DNA of 32,927 nt from JBBIUS01 sp037440105 (GCA_037440105.1 JBBIUS010000008.1:1-32927); one strand, 5' to 3'. Positions 21,603-29,173 are shown, counted from the first letter of the stretch. Program-made: numbers and translations. The notes: a model not told the origin generated them from the letters alone.

Positions 21603-23837
21603 TTATTCTTTAGGCAACATTTTGTTTAATTCTTTAGAAATCTCTTCTGGATCCATTTTTTGTTTTAAAAGAGACAACAACTTACCGCTTTGCTCAACTG
21701 TTATTTTGCCGCTTGCCACTGCTTCGCCTATCTTTTTCATCAAGGCTGCCTGACCTGTTTCTTGCGCTTTTTTAACCGCGGCTTTCATTTGTTCTTCATA
21801 AGGCATCTTTAAAAATGCCTCTGCTTCGCTGGCTTTGGCTCGATGACCAGCTGCTTCCTTCATCATAATTTCTATCTTTCCAGAAGAAAGCTCAATTTTT
21901 TGGTCAATCTTTTCTTTAGATTTTATTGCTTTATCTAAATCAACTTTTACTCTTTCGTAACGACCCGCTAATTCAGGACTCTTTTCTTTAAAACGTTTTT
22001 CTATTATTTCATTTTTTTTCTGATTCAAAGATTTCCTTTTTTCTTCATGTTTTTCTAAATCTTTTCTGATCTCACTTTTCCGTTCCGGGGTAGTGGTTTT
22101 TTCTTTTTCTTCCTCCTCCAGTATTTTAAACCTTTCTTCAATTTCTTTAATTTGTTCATCTATCCCAACAATCTCTGGCTCTAAAACAATTTCTGATTTT
22201 ATAGGTTTTATTTCGGCTTCTATCTCAGCCTTTTCTTTTTGCAGTTTGTCAATTTTTTCTTCTGCTTCTTTTGCTTTTTCTTTTTCTAACCCGATTTTTT
22301 CTCTTTCTTTATTAACTCGATTCTCTATTTGAACTGCTTTTGCCGTTTCAACTTTTGCTGCACTACTTTGATCTAATATTTCTCCTTGATAAGGATCAAC
22401 GGCTCTCATTTTACTTGCAGCTGCTCCTCGCTGGCGATCAACTGCCCTTTGCATCTTTTGTTCTGCCTGCGGCCTGCCAACAGCCACTTTGGCCATCTCC
22501 CATCTGGTCATTGTTTTGGCCAAACGAGGATCAAAAACTGCGCCCAAAAAAGTTCGACCGCGCGCCGCTCGCTCTGCCGCAGCTGCCATACCCCTCGCCT
22601 CTCTTTGGGCTTCAACCGCTGCTTTTCTTTCTGCTCGCGCTTCTCTTCTTTTTGAAGGTCTAAACTCAATACCTGTCCTTTCATAAATTTTTGAACCAGC
22701 ATAACTTCCGACTTTTAAAACAGCGCGGTAAGGCGCTTTTAATGCTGCCATACCTTTCTTTTGCATCCAATTTACAGCTCCACCGGCAGCGAATTTCCCC
22801 ATCACACCCATTTGCTGAGTTATCATTAACCCACCAATTAACATACCAATAGCAATAATGAACCCAATCATTTCTTCTTCACCTGAAACTCTTGTGATAG
22901 ACACTCTTGATTCAACATCTTCTTCTCCCGCTGTTTTCGGCGGCAAATCAGAGGCGCTTGGCGAACTGACAGAAAGAAGTGAAAGCCAAAGAAAAAAAGC
23001 TAGAACAGGCCCAACTATGACATAGTCGCCAAACTGAGACCACCACTGGCTAGCGTATTTTTGACCTTGAGGGAAAGTGCTTAAAAAAAATGCTAAAGGA
23101 GAAAGAACAATCAAAACCCAAAGCATTATTATACGTATCAAAAAGACAATTATCATCACGCCAACTGTGATGCAAGAAACAATTATCATAATCAAAGCCA
23201 AAAGATAAGCGCCTAAAATATTAGACATACTCACTTCTTCGCCTGGCTGTATCTGCATTATTTTGTCAAGTTTTAAGGCCTGAACAAAATTTCCGCCGGC
23301 TGCCGCAGAAAAACCGTTAACAAAAGTCATCATCAAAACTTGGGCAAAATCAATTATTAGGCCGCATATCATTTTGCTAAAATTTATTAAAACGGCCATG
23401 ATAACTAACCGGCCCAAAAGTTTTTTGTAATGATACATTTCAACTTTTAGGATTGTCGCAATGGCAATGACAAGAAGGACAACAATAAAAAACATGTTGC
23501 AAAGGTCTCTGACAATCACCCAGCCGTTTGTCACAGCCGTTGATTTTATAAAATCATTATATTGAGCAATTCTGATTAAAATCTTAACTTCCAAAAGAAG
23601 AACGCCGCCAAAAAACCGAACTAAAAGTTCGATAACCCCAGCAAGAAATTGAGTTATCTTGTCAGATATACCTTCTTGAGCGAACGCTGGCCAAGCAGTA
23701 AAAATCCCAAAAATTATAAACAAAAAAAACAAAGCCAAAACAGTTTTTTTCTTGTTTGGCCAAATTTTTGCAAACAAAAACTTAAGAGGACAAAGCCAAA
23801 TTTTACTTGAAAAAATTCTTTTCAAGCCAGAAAACAT
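21603..23837 (-). CDS. VirB6/TrbL-like polytopic T4SS protein with coiled-coil tail
   Basis: A 744-residue protein. There is a signal-like segment (about 31-54, ending AFAQ), then multiple membrane spans at about 62-92, 108-131, 140-172, 204-256, 270-292 and 322-345. The phrases LWVLIVLSPLAFFLSTFPQGQKYASQWWSQFGDYVIVGPVLAFFLWL are characteristic of the VirB6/TrbL-like channel proteins of Patescibacteria. Residues about 360-744 form a long, basic-then-acidic cytoplasmic coiled coil, unusual for VirB6. It is first in the minus-strand run. A TATAAT box lies only 8 bases before the ATG and there is no Shine-Dalgarno, so the transcript may be leaderless. Confidence 0.85.
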   Translation of the reverse strand: MFSGLKRIFSSKIWLCPLKFLFAKIWPNKKKTVLALFFLFIIFGIFTAWPAFAQEGISDKITQFLAGVIELLVRFFGGVLLLEVKILIRIAQYNDFIKSTAVTNGWVIVRDLCNMFFIVVLLVIAIATILKVEMYHYKKLLGRLVIMAVLINFSKMICGLIIDFAQVLMMTFVNGFSAAAGGNFVQALKLDKIMQIQPGEEVSMSNILGAYLLALIMIIVSCITVGVMIIVFLIRIIMLWVLIVLSPLAFFLSTFPQGQKYASQWWSQFGDYVIVGPVLAFFLWLSLLSVSSPSASDLPPKTAGEEDVESRVSITRVSGEEEMIGFIIAIGMLIGGLMITQQMGVMGKFAAGGAVNWMQKKGMAALKAPYRAVLKVGSYAGSKIYERTGIEFRPSKRREARAERKAAVEAQREARGMAAAAERAARGRTFLGAVFDPRLAKTMTRWEMAKVAVGRPQAEQKMQRAVDRQRGAAASKMRAVDPYQGEILDQSSAAKVETAKAVQIENRVNKEREKIGLEKEKAKEAEEKIDKLQKEKAEIEAEIKPIKSEIVLEPEIVGIDEQIKEIEERFKILEEEEKEKTTTPERKSEIRKDLEKHEEKRKSLNQKKNEIIEKRFKEKSPELAGRYERVKVDLDKAIKSKEKIDQKIELSSGKIEIMMKEAAGHRAKASEAEAFLKMPYEEQMKAAVKKAQETGQAALMKKIGEAVASGKITVEQSGKLLSLLKQKMDPEEISKELNKMLPKE

Positions 23838-23845
23838 ATTATAGC

Positions 23846-23874
23846 ATTATACCACAATTCTTAAAGTTACAGAA
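23846..23874 (-). promoter_or_regulatory. Promoter of the T4SS run, probably leaderless
   Basis: On the minus strand a perfect TATAAT (23851-23846) stands 8 bases before the ATG of the VirB6-like gene. A weak TTCTGT 17 bp upstream (23874-23869) falls inside the TTACAGAAGAA palindrome at 23867-23889. The spacing places the transcription start at or next to the ATG. Confidence 0.55.
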
Positions 23875-23889
23875 GAATTTCTTCTGTAA
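23867..23889. repeat. CAGAAGAA palindromic repeat, copy 1
   Basis: A 23-base near-perfect palindrome, TTACAGAAGAA / TTCTTCTGTAA. Close relatives lie at 28803-28821, about 28829-28850 and 29555-29573. Confidence 0.8.
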
Positions 23890-24010
23890 TTGTTAGTTGC
23901 CATTATTATTTTAGCATAAATTTATTAAATTAAAAAGGCCAAAATTTTTGGCCAACTTGAAAACTGGGTTAGTAATATTTTGTTGTCCAACCGCTAATCT
24001 CTAACAAAAT

Positions 24011-24034
24011 AAAAAAGCGAGACTATTGTCCCGC
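24011..24034 (-). terminator. Terminator of the 24034-24704 gene pair
   Basis: Minus strand: GCGGGAC, AATA, GTCTCGC (one G-U pair), then six T. The stem starts at the last base of the stop codon of the 24034 gene. Confidence 0.8.
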
Positions 24035-24285
24035 TATCTTGCGATAATTCTTGTGGCATCGTGAGGGAAAACCCTTTCCTCAAAAACTATCCCCTGTCCG
24101 GTCGCTTCTTCCAAAAGACGGCTCCATGCCTTGTCAAACTCTTCTGTCGGTGGAATTTTTTCTCCTTTCAAGAGAGCAGCGTCTGAGGCGGCACACCAAG
24201 TCAAGGCGGCTTTTGCAACTTCTTTCCAAACTTTTTCTAGAACCGGCTTATTTTTTACTAGGTTAATAAATTCTTCAAGGATCAT
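24034..24285 (-). CDS. Small hypothetical protein, second member of a tandem paralog pair
   Basis: An 83-residue helical protein with a LVKNKPVLEKVWKEVAKAALTWCAASDAALL core. The same core is seen in the upstream gene (LVEGNEKLEKLFSEVIKAALRYCQTRDSLALL), so the two are tandem paralogs. No known domain. The ATG overlaps the upstream TGA (ATGA), and GGAGGG lies about 5 bases before it, so it is translationally coupled. The terminator begins in its stop codon. Function unknown. Confidence 0.75.
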   Translation of the reverse strand: MILEEFINLVKNKPVLEKVWKEVAKAALTWCAASDAALLKGEKIPPTEEFDKAWSRLLEEATGQGIVFEERVFPHDATRIIAR

Positions 24286-24704
24286 ATTCCCTCCTTATCT
24301 TCGGCTATTTTTTCTTTTTTCAATTCACCAACCAAACCAACTGCCCAATCGCCGATTATGTCTCTGTCTGTCCCTAATTTTTCTCGCCACTTGTTGGAGA
24401 CGCCTTCTTGAAGACAGGTCCGTGAAAGAATGTTAATGCTGTCAATTAAAGCGTTATGTGCAATCCTCCGCATTCTGTCGCATTCTTCTAAGGCTTTCGT
24501 ATCCTCAATATCTATATGAAGAAGAGCAAGGCTGTCGCGCGTCTGGCAGTAGCGAAGAGCAGCCTTAATAACTTCTGAAAACAATTTTTCCAGTTTTTCA
24601 TTTCCTTCAACTAGCCGCCGCAATTTTTCAAATTCGCTTTCCCCTTTTGGCCGCTCGGCCCTAGCTTTTTCTTCCCAAAGTTCTTTGATAAAAATATCTC
24701 GCAT
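24282..24704 (-). CDS. Small hypothetical protein, first member of a tandem paralog pair
   Basis: A 140-residue helical, charged protein. The region about 25-65 matches the downstream 83-residue gene (ExLRRLVEGNEKLEKLFSEVIKAALRYCQTRDS). The remaining C-terminal part (ALEECDRMRRIAHNALIDSINILSR, KWREKLGTDRDIIGDWAVGLV) extends further. No membrane span and no recognised domain. AGGGAGA stands about 7 bases before the ATG. A perfect 14-base palindrome (24716-24729) and a TTGACA/TGTCAA inverted repeat lie upstream, where an operator would be expected. The gene forms a two-gene overlapping operon with 24034-24285. Confidence 0.75.
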   Translation of the reverse strand: MRDIFIKELWEEKARAERPKGESEFEKLRRLVEGNEKLEKLFSEVIKAALRYCQTRDSLALLHIDIEDTKALEECDRMRRIAHNALIDSINILSRTCLQEGVSNKWREKLGTDRDIIGDWAVGLVGELKKEKIAEDKEGI

Positions 24705-24715
24705 AAAATTTCTCC

Positions 24716-24757
24716 CTTACTTAAGTAAGGTTGACATATTTAATAATTTTTGTCAAA
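24716..24757 (-). promoter_or_regulatory. Palindrome and inverted repeat upstream of 24704: candidate operator/promoter
   Basis: CTTACTTAAGTAAG at 24716-24729 is a perfect 14-bp palindrome directly upstream of the ribosome site. Then TTGACA (24731-24736) and TGTCAA (24752-24757) form an inverted repeat that gives a TTGACA -35 box on either strand. No good -10 is visible at 17 bp on the minus strand. Confidence 0.4.
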
Positions 24758-24959
24758 TAGTTTTTAAAATCGCAAATTAAAACCTGTATCCTTATTTTGC
24801 AAAAAATATTGTAACCTATTATTAAAAGTGAACCTCATACCAGATGGCCAGGTTGAATAGAACCAAAAACTGAAAAACGAAAGAACTTGACGCCACTAAA
24901 GTGGCTAGGAAAAAATTTTCTAACTGACTTTAGTCAGGTCAATTACAAGGAGTTCACCC
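24758..24959. repeat. Intergenic module with REP-like element upstream of 25013
   Basis: No gene. The second copy of the 51-base paired-hairpin element lies at 24887-24937 (GCCACT/AGTGGC then CTGACT/AGTCAG). About 24822-24842 (TATTAAAAGTGAACCTCATACC-like) resembles 26053-26076 upstream of the lipoprotein gene. GTGAAC near 24829 and GTTCAC near 24951 may form outer arms. Confidence 0.6.
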
Positions 24960-24988
24960 TTGACAAAAAAGACGAAAAAGGTTAGGGT
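24960..24988 (+). promoter_or_regulatory. Promoter of 25013 (TTGACA-17-TAGGGT)
   Basis: TTGACA 24960-24965, 17 bp, TAGGGT 24983-24988. The bases after it (AAAAATAGACAAAAGGAGGA) recur almost unchanged before 27784. Confidence 0.7.
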
Positions 24989-25012
24989 GAAAAATAGACA
25001 AAAGGAGGAAAA

Positions 25013-25444
25013 GTGTGCTCTTTAAATAGCAATATCAGTCTTAAAGAATGGGCTGAACAAAAAATATCAGAGTTTCATATCTCAAACCCATTCTTATTTA
25101 AGTTCTTCATGAAAATTTTAGATGACCAAAGCATCCTAAAAAAAGACGAGGTAATCTTGTGCCTCTTAGAATTCTTAGAGTCGGGACAAATAAAAATTCC
25201 TGACCTCATCTCGGAAGAAGCGTACGAAGAGGCGTTAAAAGCAATGGATTCATTGGGCAAAAAATTATACCAAGAAGAAATGAACCTGCGAGCCCTTGAC
25301 GAGCGTTGGCTTGGAGCCGCTTTCTCAGGCTTTTTAATCTATCTAAGAATTTCTTTAAAAGAAGACCGTGAGAAAGCGCAAATTTTTATGGGCGGATTAT
25401 TTCAAATGTTCCGCCTAGAGGAGGAAAAATGCAAAAAACCCTGA
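25013..25444 (+). CDS. Cassette protein A1 (hypothetical; paralog of 27784)
   Basis: A 143-residue helical protein starting at GTG, fixed by AAAGGAGG six bases upstream. It shares three blocks with the 27784 protein: NPFLFKFFMKILDDQSIL (vs NPYLAQILFDILNDMSIL), LISEEAYEEALKAM (vs LISEESFDEAKKVF) and, at the end, MGGLFQMFRLEEEK (vs MGTILRMIRLEKEK). No known domain, span or catalytic motif is seen. Promoter and leader match those of 27784. It faces the B1 gene (25502) across a shared terminator, the same arrangement as 27784/28347. Function unknown; a paired system is suggested by the duplicated arrangement. Confidence 0.75.
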   Translation: MCSLNSNISLKEWAEQKISEFHISNPFLFKFFMKILDDQSILKKDEVILCLLEFLESGQIKIPDLISEEAYEEALKAMDSLGKKLYQEEMNLRALDERWLGAAFSGFLIYLRISLKEDREKAQIFMGGLFQMFRLEEEKCKKP

Positions 25445-25475
25445 ACGCAAAAATGCGGCCAGGGTTAATTTTTTT
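25433..25475. terminator. Bidirectional terminator between the convergent genes 25013 and 25502
   Basis: AACCCTG (25437-25443) pairs with CAGGGTT (25460-25466), enclosing GC-rich inner bases. A-run on the left and T-run on the right allow use on both strands. The stem overlaps the end of 25013. Confidence 0.75.
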
Positions 25476-25501
25476 CACACTAGCAATTAAATCCAAACAA
25501 T

Positions 25502-25864
25502 TTAAGAAGTTCTGTATTTCTCAATCTGTTTTAAAATGGCCTCTTTCACGCCTTGCTCAAAGGCTTGAGGTGTAGTGTATCCTTTTTTAAGTCCGTCAAC
25601 TCTTACTCGCGTTGTTCGCATTACTATATCGACTAAAGCTTCCCTCCGAGTCACTGCCTCGCCAGGTTTGGCTTCTAGTACAGCTGTAACAGCCGGGATT
25701 TCTTCTTCTGTTTCTCTAAGCAGACTCTCAATATATCTTTTGATATTTTCGTCACTGCTGTTTTCAATCAAATCTTGAGGGGCTAACCTCTCTATTTTTA
25801 TTTTCCCTTCTTCGGGTTTTAATTTTTCTTCAGGCATCGGCCTGAATCTTTCAAGACCTTTCAT
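25502..25864 (-). CDS. Cassette protein B1 (hypothetical; paralog of 28347)
   Basis: A 120-residue charged, helical protein. Residues about 32-110 match the 28347 protein: LIENSSDENIKRYIESLL vs LIRDKSEENVRQYVVDLL, AVLEAKPGEAVTRREALVDIV vs EILEARPSLDRRGSLAQHLV, and YTTPQAFEQGVKEAIL vs YTATHEEFEASIIENAL. A truncated third relative lies at 29396-29545. No known domain. It is convergent with A1 and has no Shine-Dalgarno, unlike A1, so the two members of the pair may be expressed at different levels (inference). Confidence 0.75.
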   Translation of the reverse strand: MKGLERFRPMPEEKLKPEEGKIKIERLAPQDLIENSSDENIKRYIESLLRETEEEIPAVTAVLEAKPGEAVTRREALVDIVMRTTRVRVDGLKKGYTTPQAFEQGVKEAILKQIEKYRTS

Positions 25865-26103
25865 AAAGTTTTATGTTAATTTTTAAATCTCTTTTTAGAT
25901 TATCAAAAAAAGAAAAATGTCAACGCGGTGTGCTCATCATGTACAAGGCTTGCCCCCACACTAATTTTACGAGGTAATTGTTCGGCAAAGCGCTTCGCCC
26001 AAAAAGGGATGCGCTATTCGCGCGCGCCCTTTGCGAAAGATGTTGCAACTTGTTATTAAGAGAGAACCCCATGCCAGGTTATCTAGGTAAAATTAGTGCG
26101 GGG
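25865..26103. repeat. Inverted-repeat module upstream of the lipoprotein gene 26187
   Basis: No gene. The arms CCCCACACTAATTTTAC (25954-25970) and GTAAAATTAGTGCGGGG (26087-26103) are inverted, 16 of 17 matching. Inside lies a GC-rich nested hairpin (about 25979-26037, TTCGGCAAAGCGC against GCGCGCCCTTTGCGAA). The right arm ends exactly at the TTGACA box. CTCATCATGTACAAG at 25933-25947 is shared with 9690-9704. Confidence 0.75.
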
Positions 26104-26132
26104 TTGACAAAAAATTATGCTATGTTTAATCT
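26104..26132 (+). promoter_or_regulatory. Promoter of 26187 (TTGACA-17-TAATCT)
   Basis: TTGACA 26104-26109, 17 bp, TAATCT 26127-26132. It abuts the inverted-repeat arm AAATTAGTGCGGGG, a word that also precedes TTGACA at 29374. Confidence 0.7.
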
Positions 26133-26186
26133 ATTTATAGTTTGATCTTTAACAAAAGAAGAGACTCCTAACAAAGGGAGGAAAGA

Positions 26187-27557
26187 ATGAAAAATAAAAA
26201 GGATTCTTTTTTTCTTTCTCTGGCGTTTTGCGTCTTAGCTCTTTTTGCCTGTGCGAGCGAAAATTACGCTTCCCGAAAAGAAAAACCGGATTGGCCAACC
26301 AAGCCGCCGCCTGCAACTGAAGATAAAATCTATTTTGTTGGAGCTAGCGTTGCAAAAAACATAGAAAACGGTAAAAAACAGGCTACAGCAAACGCGGTGG
26401 CTGAACTCTTTGCCTTTGCTTTCGGCGTTTCTGGAAAAGCAGAATATGTAGAATTTGTCTCGCTAAAAGAACAAGACAAAAAAGTTAAAAAAATGGAAGT
26501 GATTACTGATTCAATTGCTCTCAAAACTGCTCAAGGCAGTTTAATAAATGTTAGCTTGGCTGATTGGTACTGGCAAAAAAACAAGGACGGCGAGTATGAA
26601 GTTTGGGTTTTAATTGAAGTGGAAAAAAACGCCATCTGGCGAGCCCAAGAAGAAAAAAAAGCAAAAGAGTTAGGCATTGAAAAAATGCTCAAGAGAGCAA
26701 AAGATGAGGATATAAAAACAGCGATAAACATTCTTACCAACATTGACCCTGAAGCGCTTGAAGACAAATTTAAGTTTGAATATCAAGACGCCCTGATGAA
26801 GACAGCCCAAAAAATAGACATTGAGTTGGAAAAGGAAGAAGAAAAAGAAATTGTTTTCAAAGTCTTCTCAAAAGAAGACCGAAGGAAAACGCCGCTGTCT
26901 GGCGTGCCTGTGACTTGCCAGACAAAAAATGAAAACACCAGCAAATCCTGGAGCGATGATTTAGGGCGCGTTCAATGCCCGAAAAGCTTGTTTGCCACCA
27001 AAATAAGCGCGCAAGTCTTTGCTCCTTTTGGGGCAAAAGCCTCCTTAGAAAGTTCGCTTAGATTTGCTCTTCTAAAATTTGAAGACGATTCGCCAGAGTA
27101 TAAATTTGCTTTTGAAGAGTTCAAAAAAACGCTTCAAACAAAAGGGGTTCTTTTTACTGAAGTAAAAATTTCAAAAACACCTTCTTCTGATAACCAAATT
27201 TTTGGGGTGATATTTGGTGCGAAAGACAAAATTGAAAAAATTCAGCCCAAAACGAGATTGGTTATTGTCTTTGAACTTACAGCAAAAGAAATAATGCAGT
27301 CCTATGACCCTGGTCACCCAGCAAATTATTATTATGTGACAAGATATATTGTCACATCAAAATGCGAAGGACAAGTCAGTCTTTTTGATATTGAACCAAA
27401 CGAAGTTTTCACAATGGCTGCTTCAAAGACCATAACCGCTGAAGCAGGCCTTGAAACACTCAATAAAGACACGATGTCAACGGTTGCCAAAGTAGCCGCC
27501 TCATTAGGAGAAGAACTTGGCATGCAGTTTATTTATGCTCTTTCTGAATTGAAGTAA
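26187..27557 (+). CDS. LPP20-like lipoprotein
   Basis: A 456-residue protein with a lipoprotein signal: basic head, hydrophobic core, ALFAC lipobox with C22. Residues about 36-160 carry the LPP20-type pattern PDWPTKPP, KIYFVGASVAKNIENGKKQATANAVAELF, then WYWQKNKDGEYEVWVLIEVEK. Such domains occur in outer-surface lipoproteins; their function is largely unknown. The C-terminal half (about 215-456) has a beta-rich part (GVPVTCQTKNENTSKSW) and a segment RLVIVFELTAKEIMQ. Start is fixed by AAAGGGAGG before the ATG. Own promoter and terminator, so a single-gene unit. Diderm-style lipoproteins are uncommon in Patescibacteria, so transfer is possible. Confidence 0.75.
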   Translation: MKNKKDSFFLSLAFCVLALFACASENYASRKEKPDWPTKPPPATEDKIYFVGASVAKNIENGKKQATANAVAELFAFAFGVSGKAEYVEFVSLKEQDKKVKKMEVITDSIALKTAQGSLINVSLADWYWQKNKDGEYEVWVLIEVEKNAIWRAQEEKKAKELGIEKMLKRAKDEDIKTAINILTNIDPEALEDKFKFEYQDALMKTAQKIDIELEKEEEKEIVFKVFSKEDRRKTPLSGVPVTCQTKNENTSKSWSDDLGRVQCPKSLFATKISAQVFAPFGAKASLESSLRFALLKFEDDSPEYKFAFEEFKKTLQTKGVLFTEVKISKTPSSDNQIFGVIFGAKDKIEKIQPKTRLVIVFELTAKEIMQSYDPGHPANYYYVTRYIVTSKCEGQVSLFDIEPNEVFTMAASKTITAEAGLETLNKDTMSTVAKVAASLGEELGMQFIYALSELK

Positions 27558-27579
27558 AAGGAGGAATAAAAAAATATTC

Positions 27580-27614
27580 AAATCGCCCTTTAGCCAATAG
27601 CAAATGGGCGATTT
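27580..27614 (+). terminator. Terminator after the LPP20-like gene
   Basis: AAATCGCCC pairs with GGGCGATTT across a 17-base loop, followed by an AT-rich tail. The stem begins 22 bases past the stop. Confidence 0.75.
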
Positions 27615-27729
27615 ATTATTACTAAAAATACTATGATATAACACTTTTGGACAGCTGCATCAAAATGTTATATTTATTTATAAACTTTACGCACAAAGGA
27701 ACTATCGGTTCCCGTTCCTGCCAGTGGGC

Positions 27730-27758
27730 TTGACAAAATCGGAAAAGTAGACTAGGGT
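27730..27758 (+). promoter_or_regulatory. Promoter of 27784 (TTGACA-17-TAGGGT)
   Basis: TTGACA 27730-27735, 17 bp, TAGGGT 27753-27758. The leader to the ribosome site is nearly identical to that of 25013. GGAAC/GTTCC arms lie just upstream (about 27697-27718). Confidence 0.7.
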
Positions 27759-27783
27759 AAAAAATAGACAAAAGGAGGACAAA

Positions 27784-28308
27784 ATGGCTCCTTACAATAA
27801 AGAAAAAGCGGATGAGGTAACATTAGAAATAGCAACAGAAATTGGTGGATATCGTCTGGACAACCCTTACCTTGCCCAGATTTTATTCGACATTTTGAAC
27901 GACATGAGCATCTTAGAATTCTGGAAAAGGAAAGAACTGCTATTTACAATTACCAGCATCATGAAAACCATACACCAAGAAGTAGTGCCCCTGAATAAAA
28001 CAAGCCGTCCTATCACTGACAACATGCCCTTTCTTTTAATCTCAGAGGAATCATTTGATGAGGCAAAAAAGGTATTTGCTGTCAGAGAGGAAATTGAAAA
28101 AAACTATAAAAACGAGTTGGAAGAGTTTAAAAAAAAGTTTGGGTTTAATTACCCAATGGTAATGATTATTGCCACAGAAAGGCATTTAGAAAAATTCCCC
28201 ATCGGAAAAGATGAGGAGCAAATAAGAAGGTTTAAAAAATATATGGGCACCATCCTCAGGATGATTCGCCTGGAAAAGGAAAAGGAGGAAAAAGAAGGAG
28301 TGAAATAA
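27784..28308 (+). CDS. Cassette protein A2 (hypothetical; paralog of 25013)
   Basis: A 174-residue helical protein, related to the 143-residue A1 over three blocks (see 25013). It has about 30 extra residues in the middle (EELEEFKKKFGFNYPMVMIIATERHLEKF region). No known domain, membrane span or catalytic motif. AAAGGAGG lies 6-7 bases before the ATG. It is convergent with B2 (28347) across a terminator, repeating the A1/B1 plan. Divergence from A1 is large, so the duplication is old or the units arrived separately. Confidence 0.75.
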   Translation: MAPYNKEKADEVTLEIATEIGGYRLDNPYLAQILFDILNDMSILEFWKRKELLFTITSIMKTIHQEVVPLNKTSRPITDNMPFLLISEESFDEAKKVFAVREEIEKNYKNELEEFKKKFGFNYPMVMIIATERHLEKFPIGKDEEQIRRFKKYMGTILRMIRLEKEKEEKEGVK

Positions 28309-28316
28309 AAACAGAT

Positions 28317-28346
28317 AAACCCTGTGCATCACGCGCCGGGTTTTTA
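28317..28346. terminator. Terminator between the convergent genes 27784 and 28347
   Basis: AAACCC (28317-28322) pairs with GGGTTT (28338-28343), loop of 15 bases, T-rich tail on the plus strand. Confidence 0.65.
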
Positions 28347-28721
28347 TTATTCCTCTTCTTTTGCTTTTAGCACTTCATCAATGTGCTTCATAAAATAGAT
28401 GTGCCCTAGCGCATTTTCAATTATACTTGCTTCAAATTCTTCATGGGTTGCCGTATACCATGTCCCTGCTCCCTCAAGCCGAATCTGGATTATCTTTACC
28501 AAATGTTGCGCTAAAGACCCTCTTCTGTCTAAGCTGGGCCTTGCTTCTAAAATCTCAGTAAGTTCAGGCTCATTTGCTTCCAGCACACTTAACAAATCTA
28601 CTACATACTGCCTAACATTTTCTTCGCTTTTGTCTCTGATTAAATCTTCTAATCTCAATCTTCTTTTTGATTCTAGCTTTTCAGGGGCTGGCCCAATTTC
28701 TTTTTCTTTGTTGTTTTTCAT
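28347..28721 (-). CDS. Cassette protein B2 (hypothetical; paralog of 25502)
   Basis: A 124-residue charged helical protein related to B1 along most of its length (LIRDKSEENVRQYVVDLL, EPELTEILEARPSLDRRGS, IRLEGAGTWYTATHEEFE). The pseudogene at 29396-29545 is closer to B2 than to B1 (LEARPGLDRRSG, VRLEGAGKWYY). No known domain, no Shine-Dalgarno. Convergent partner of A2. Function unknown. Confidence 0.75.
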   Translation of the reverse strand: MKNNKEKEIGPAPEKLESKRRLRLEDLIRDKSEENVRQYVVDLLSVLEANEPELTEILEARPSLDRRGSLAQHLVKIIQIRLEGAGTWYTATHEEFEASIIENALGHIYFMKHIDEVLKAKEEE

Positions 28722-28799
28722 AAAATTTACATTATTTTCAAAATCTTTTTTTATTATAGCAAAAAATCAAAAGCAGAGAAAGTTCAAACCCGCAGAAGA

Positions 28800-28850
28800 C
28801 CCGCAGAAGAAATTCTTCTGCAATTTTATGCAGAAGAATTTCTTCTGCGT
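28800..28850. repeat. CAGAAGAA palindromic repeats, copies 2 and 3
   Basis: GCAGAAGAAATTCTTCTGC at 28803-28821 and GCAGAAGAATTTCTTCTGC at 28830-28848 stand back to back, with a half copy before them at 28791-28799. The 28 bases 28800-28827 are repeated exactly at 29552-29579. Confidence 0.85.
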
Positions 28851-28867
28851 CCAGAACTAATTTAAAA

Positions 28868-29173
28868 TTACAAAGTCAGTTTTGGAAATGGTTCCATGGC
28901 CAACAATGATTTCACCTCTTCATCACTCAAAACATTTTTTTCTTTTAAGAGTTCAACTAAACGCAAAAGTTTTGCGTCTCCTTTGCGCATCAAAATAGTA
29001 AGGTCTCCGCGTAAATCAGAGAGTTTTTCATCAAGATAATCTTTGGTAACCATCTGGTTTTTCACGTGCTCCAAACCTTCTTCTAAAGTAGTCATCCTTT
29101 TGTCCACCTCACTAAAACTTCCCTTAATTATTTCTGTTAAATTTTCAAACTCTTGTTTTGTTCCTTGGTCCAT
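28868..29173 (-). CDS. Small coiled-coil protein
   Basis: About 101 residues from ATG 29173; the frame is open 18 codons further upstream (TTG 29227) but those residues (MTLYFLFGILKMQIKFNF) are unlike the rest. The protein is a heptad-rich coil: TKQEFENLTEIIKGSFSEVDKRMTTLEEGLEHVKNQMVTKDYLDEKLSDLRGDL, then a helical tail LLKEKNVLSDEEVKSLLAM. Small proteins of this pattern are frequent in Patescibacteria and have no assigned function. No Shine-Dalgarno. It lies between cassette copies and could be a passenger gene. Confidence 0.7.
   Translation of the reverse strand: MDQGTKQEFENLTEIIKGSFSEVDKRMTTLEEGLEHVKNQMVTKDYLDEKLSDLRGDLTILMRKGDAKLLRLVELLKEKNVLSDEEVKSLLAMEPFPKLTL

Noticed and set aside
22340..22702. 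ORFs opposite or out of frame with the VirB6-like gene tail
   Set aside because: Shadows of the repetitive coiled-coil coding sequence.
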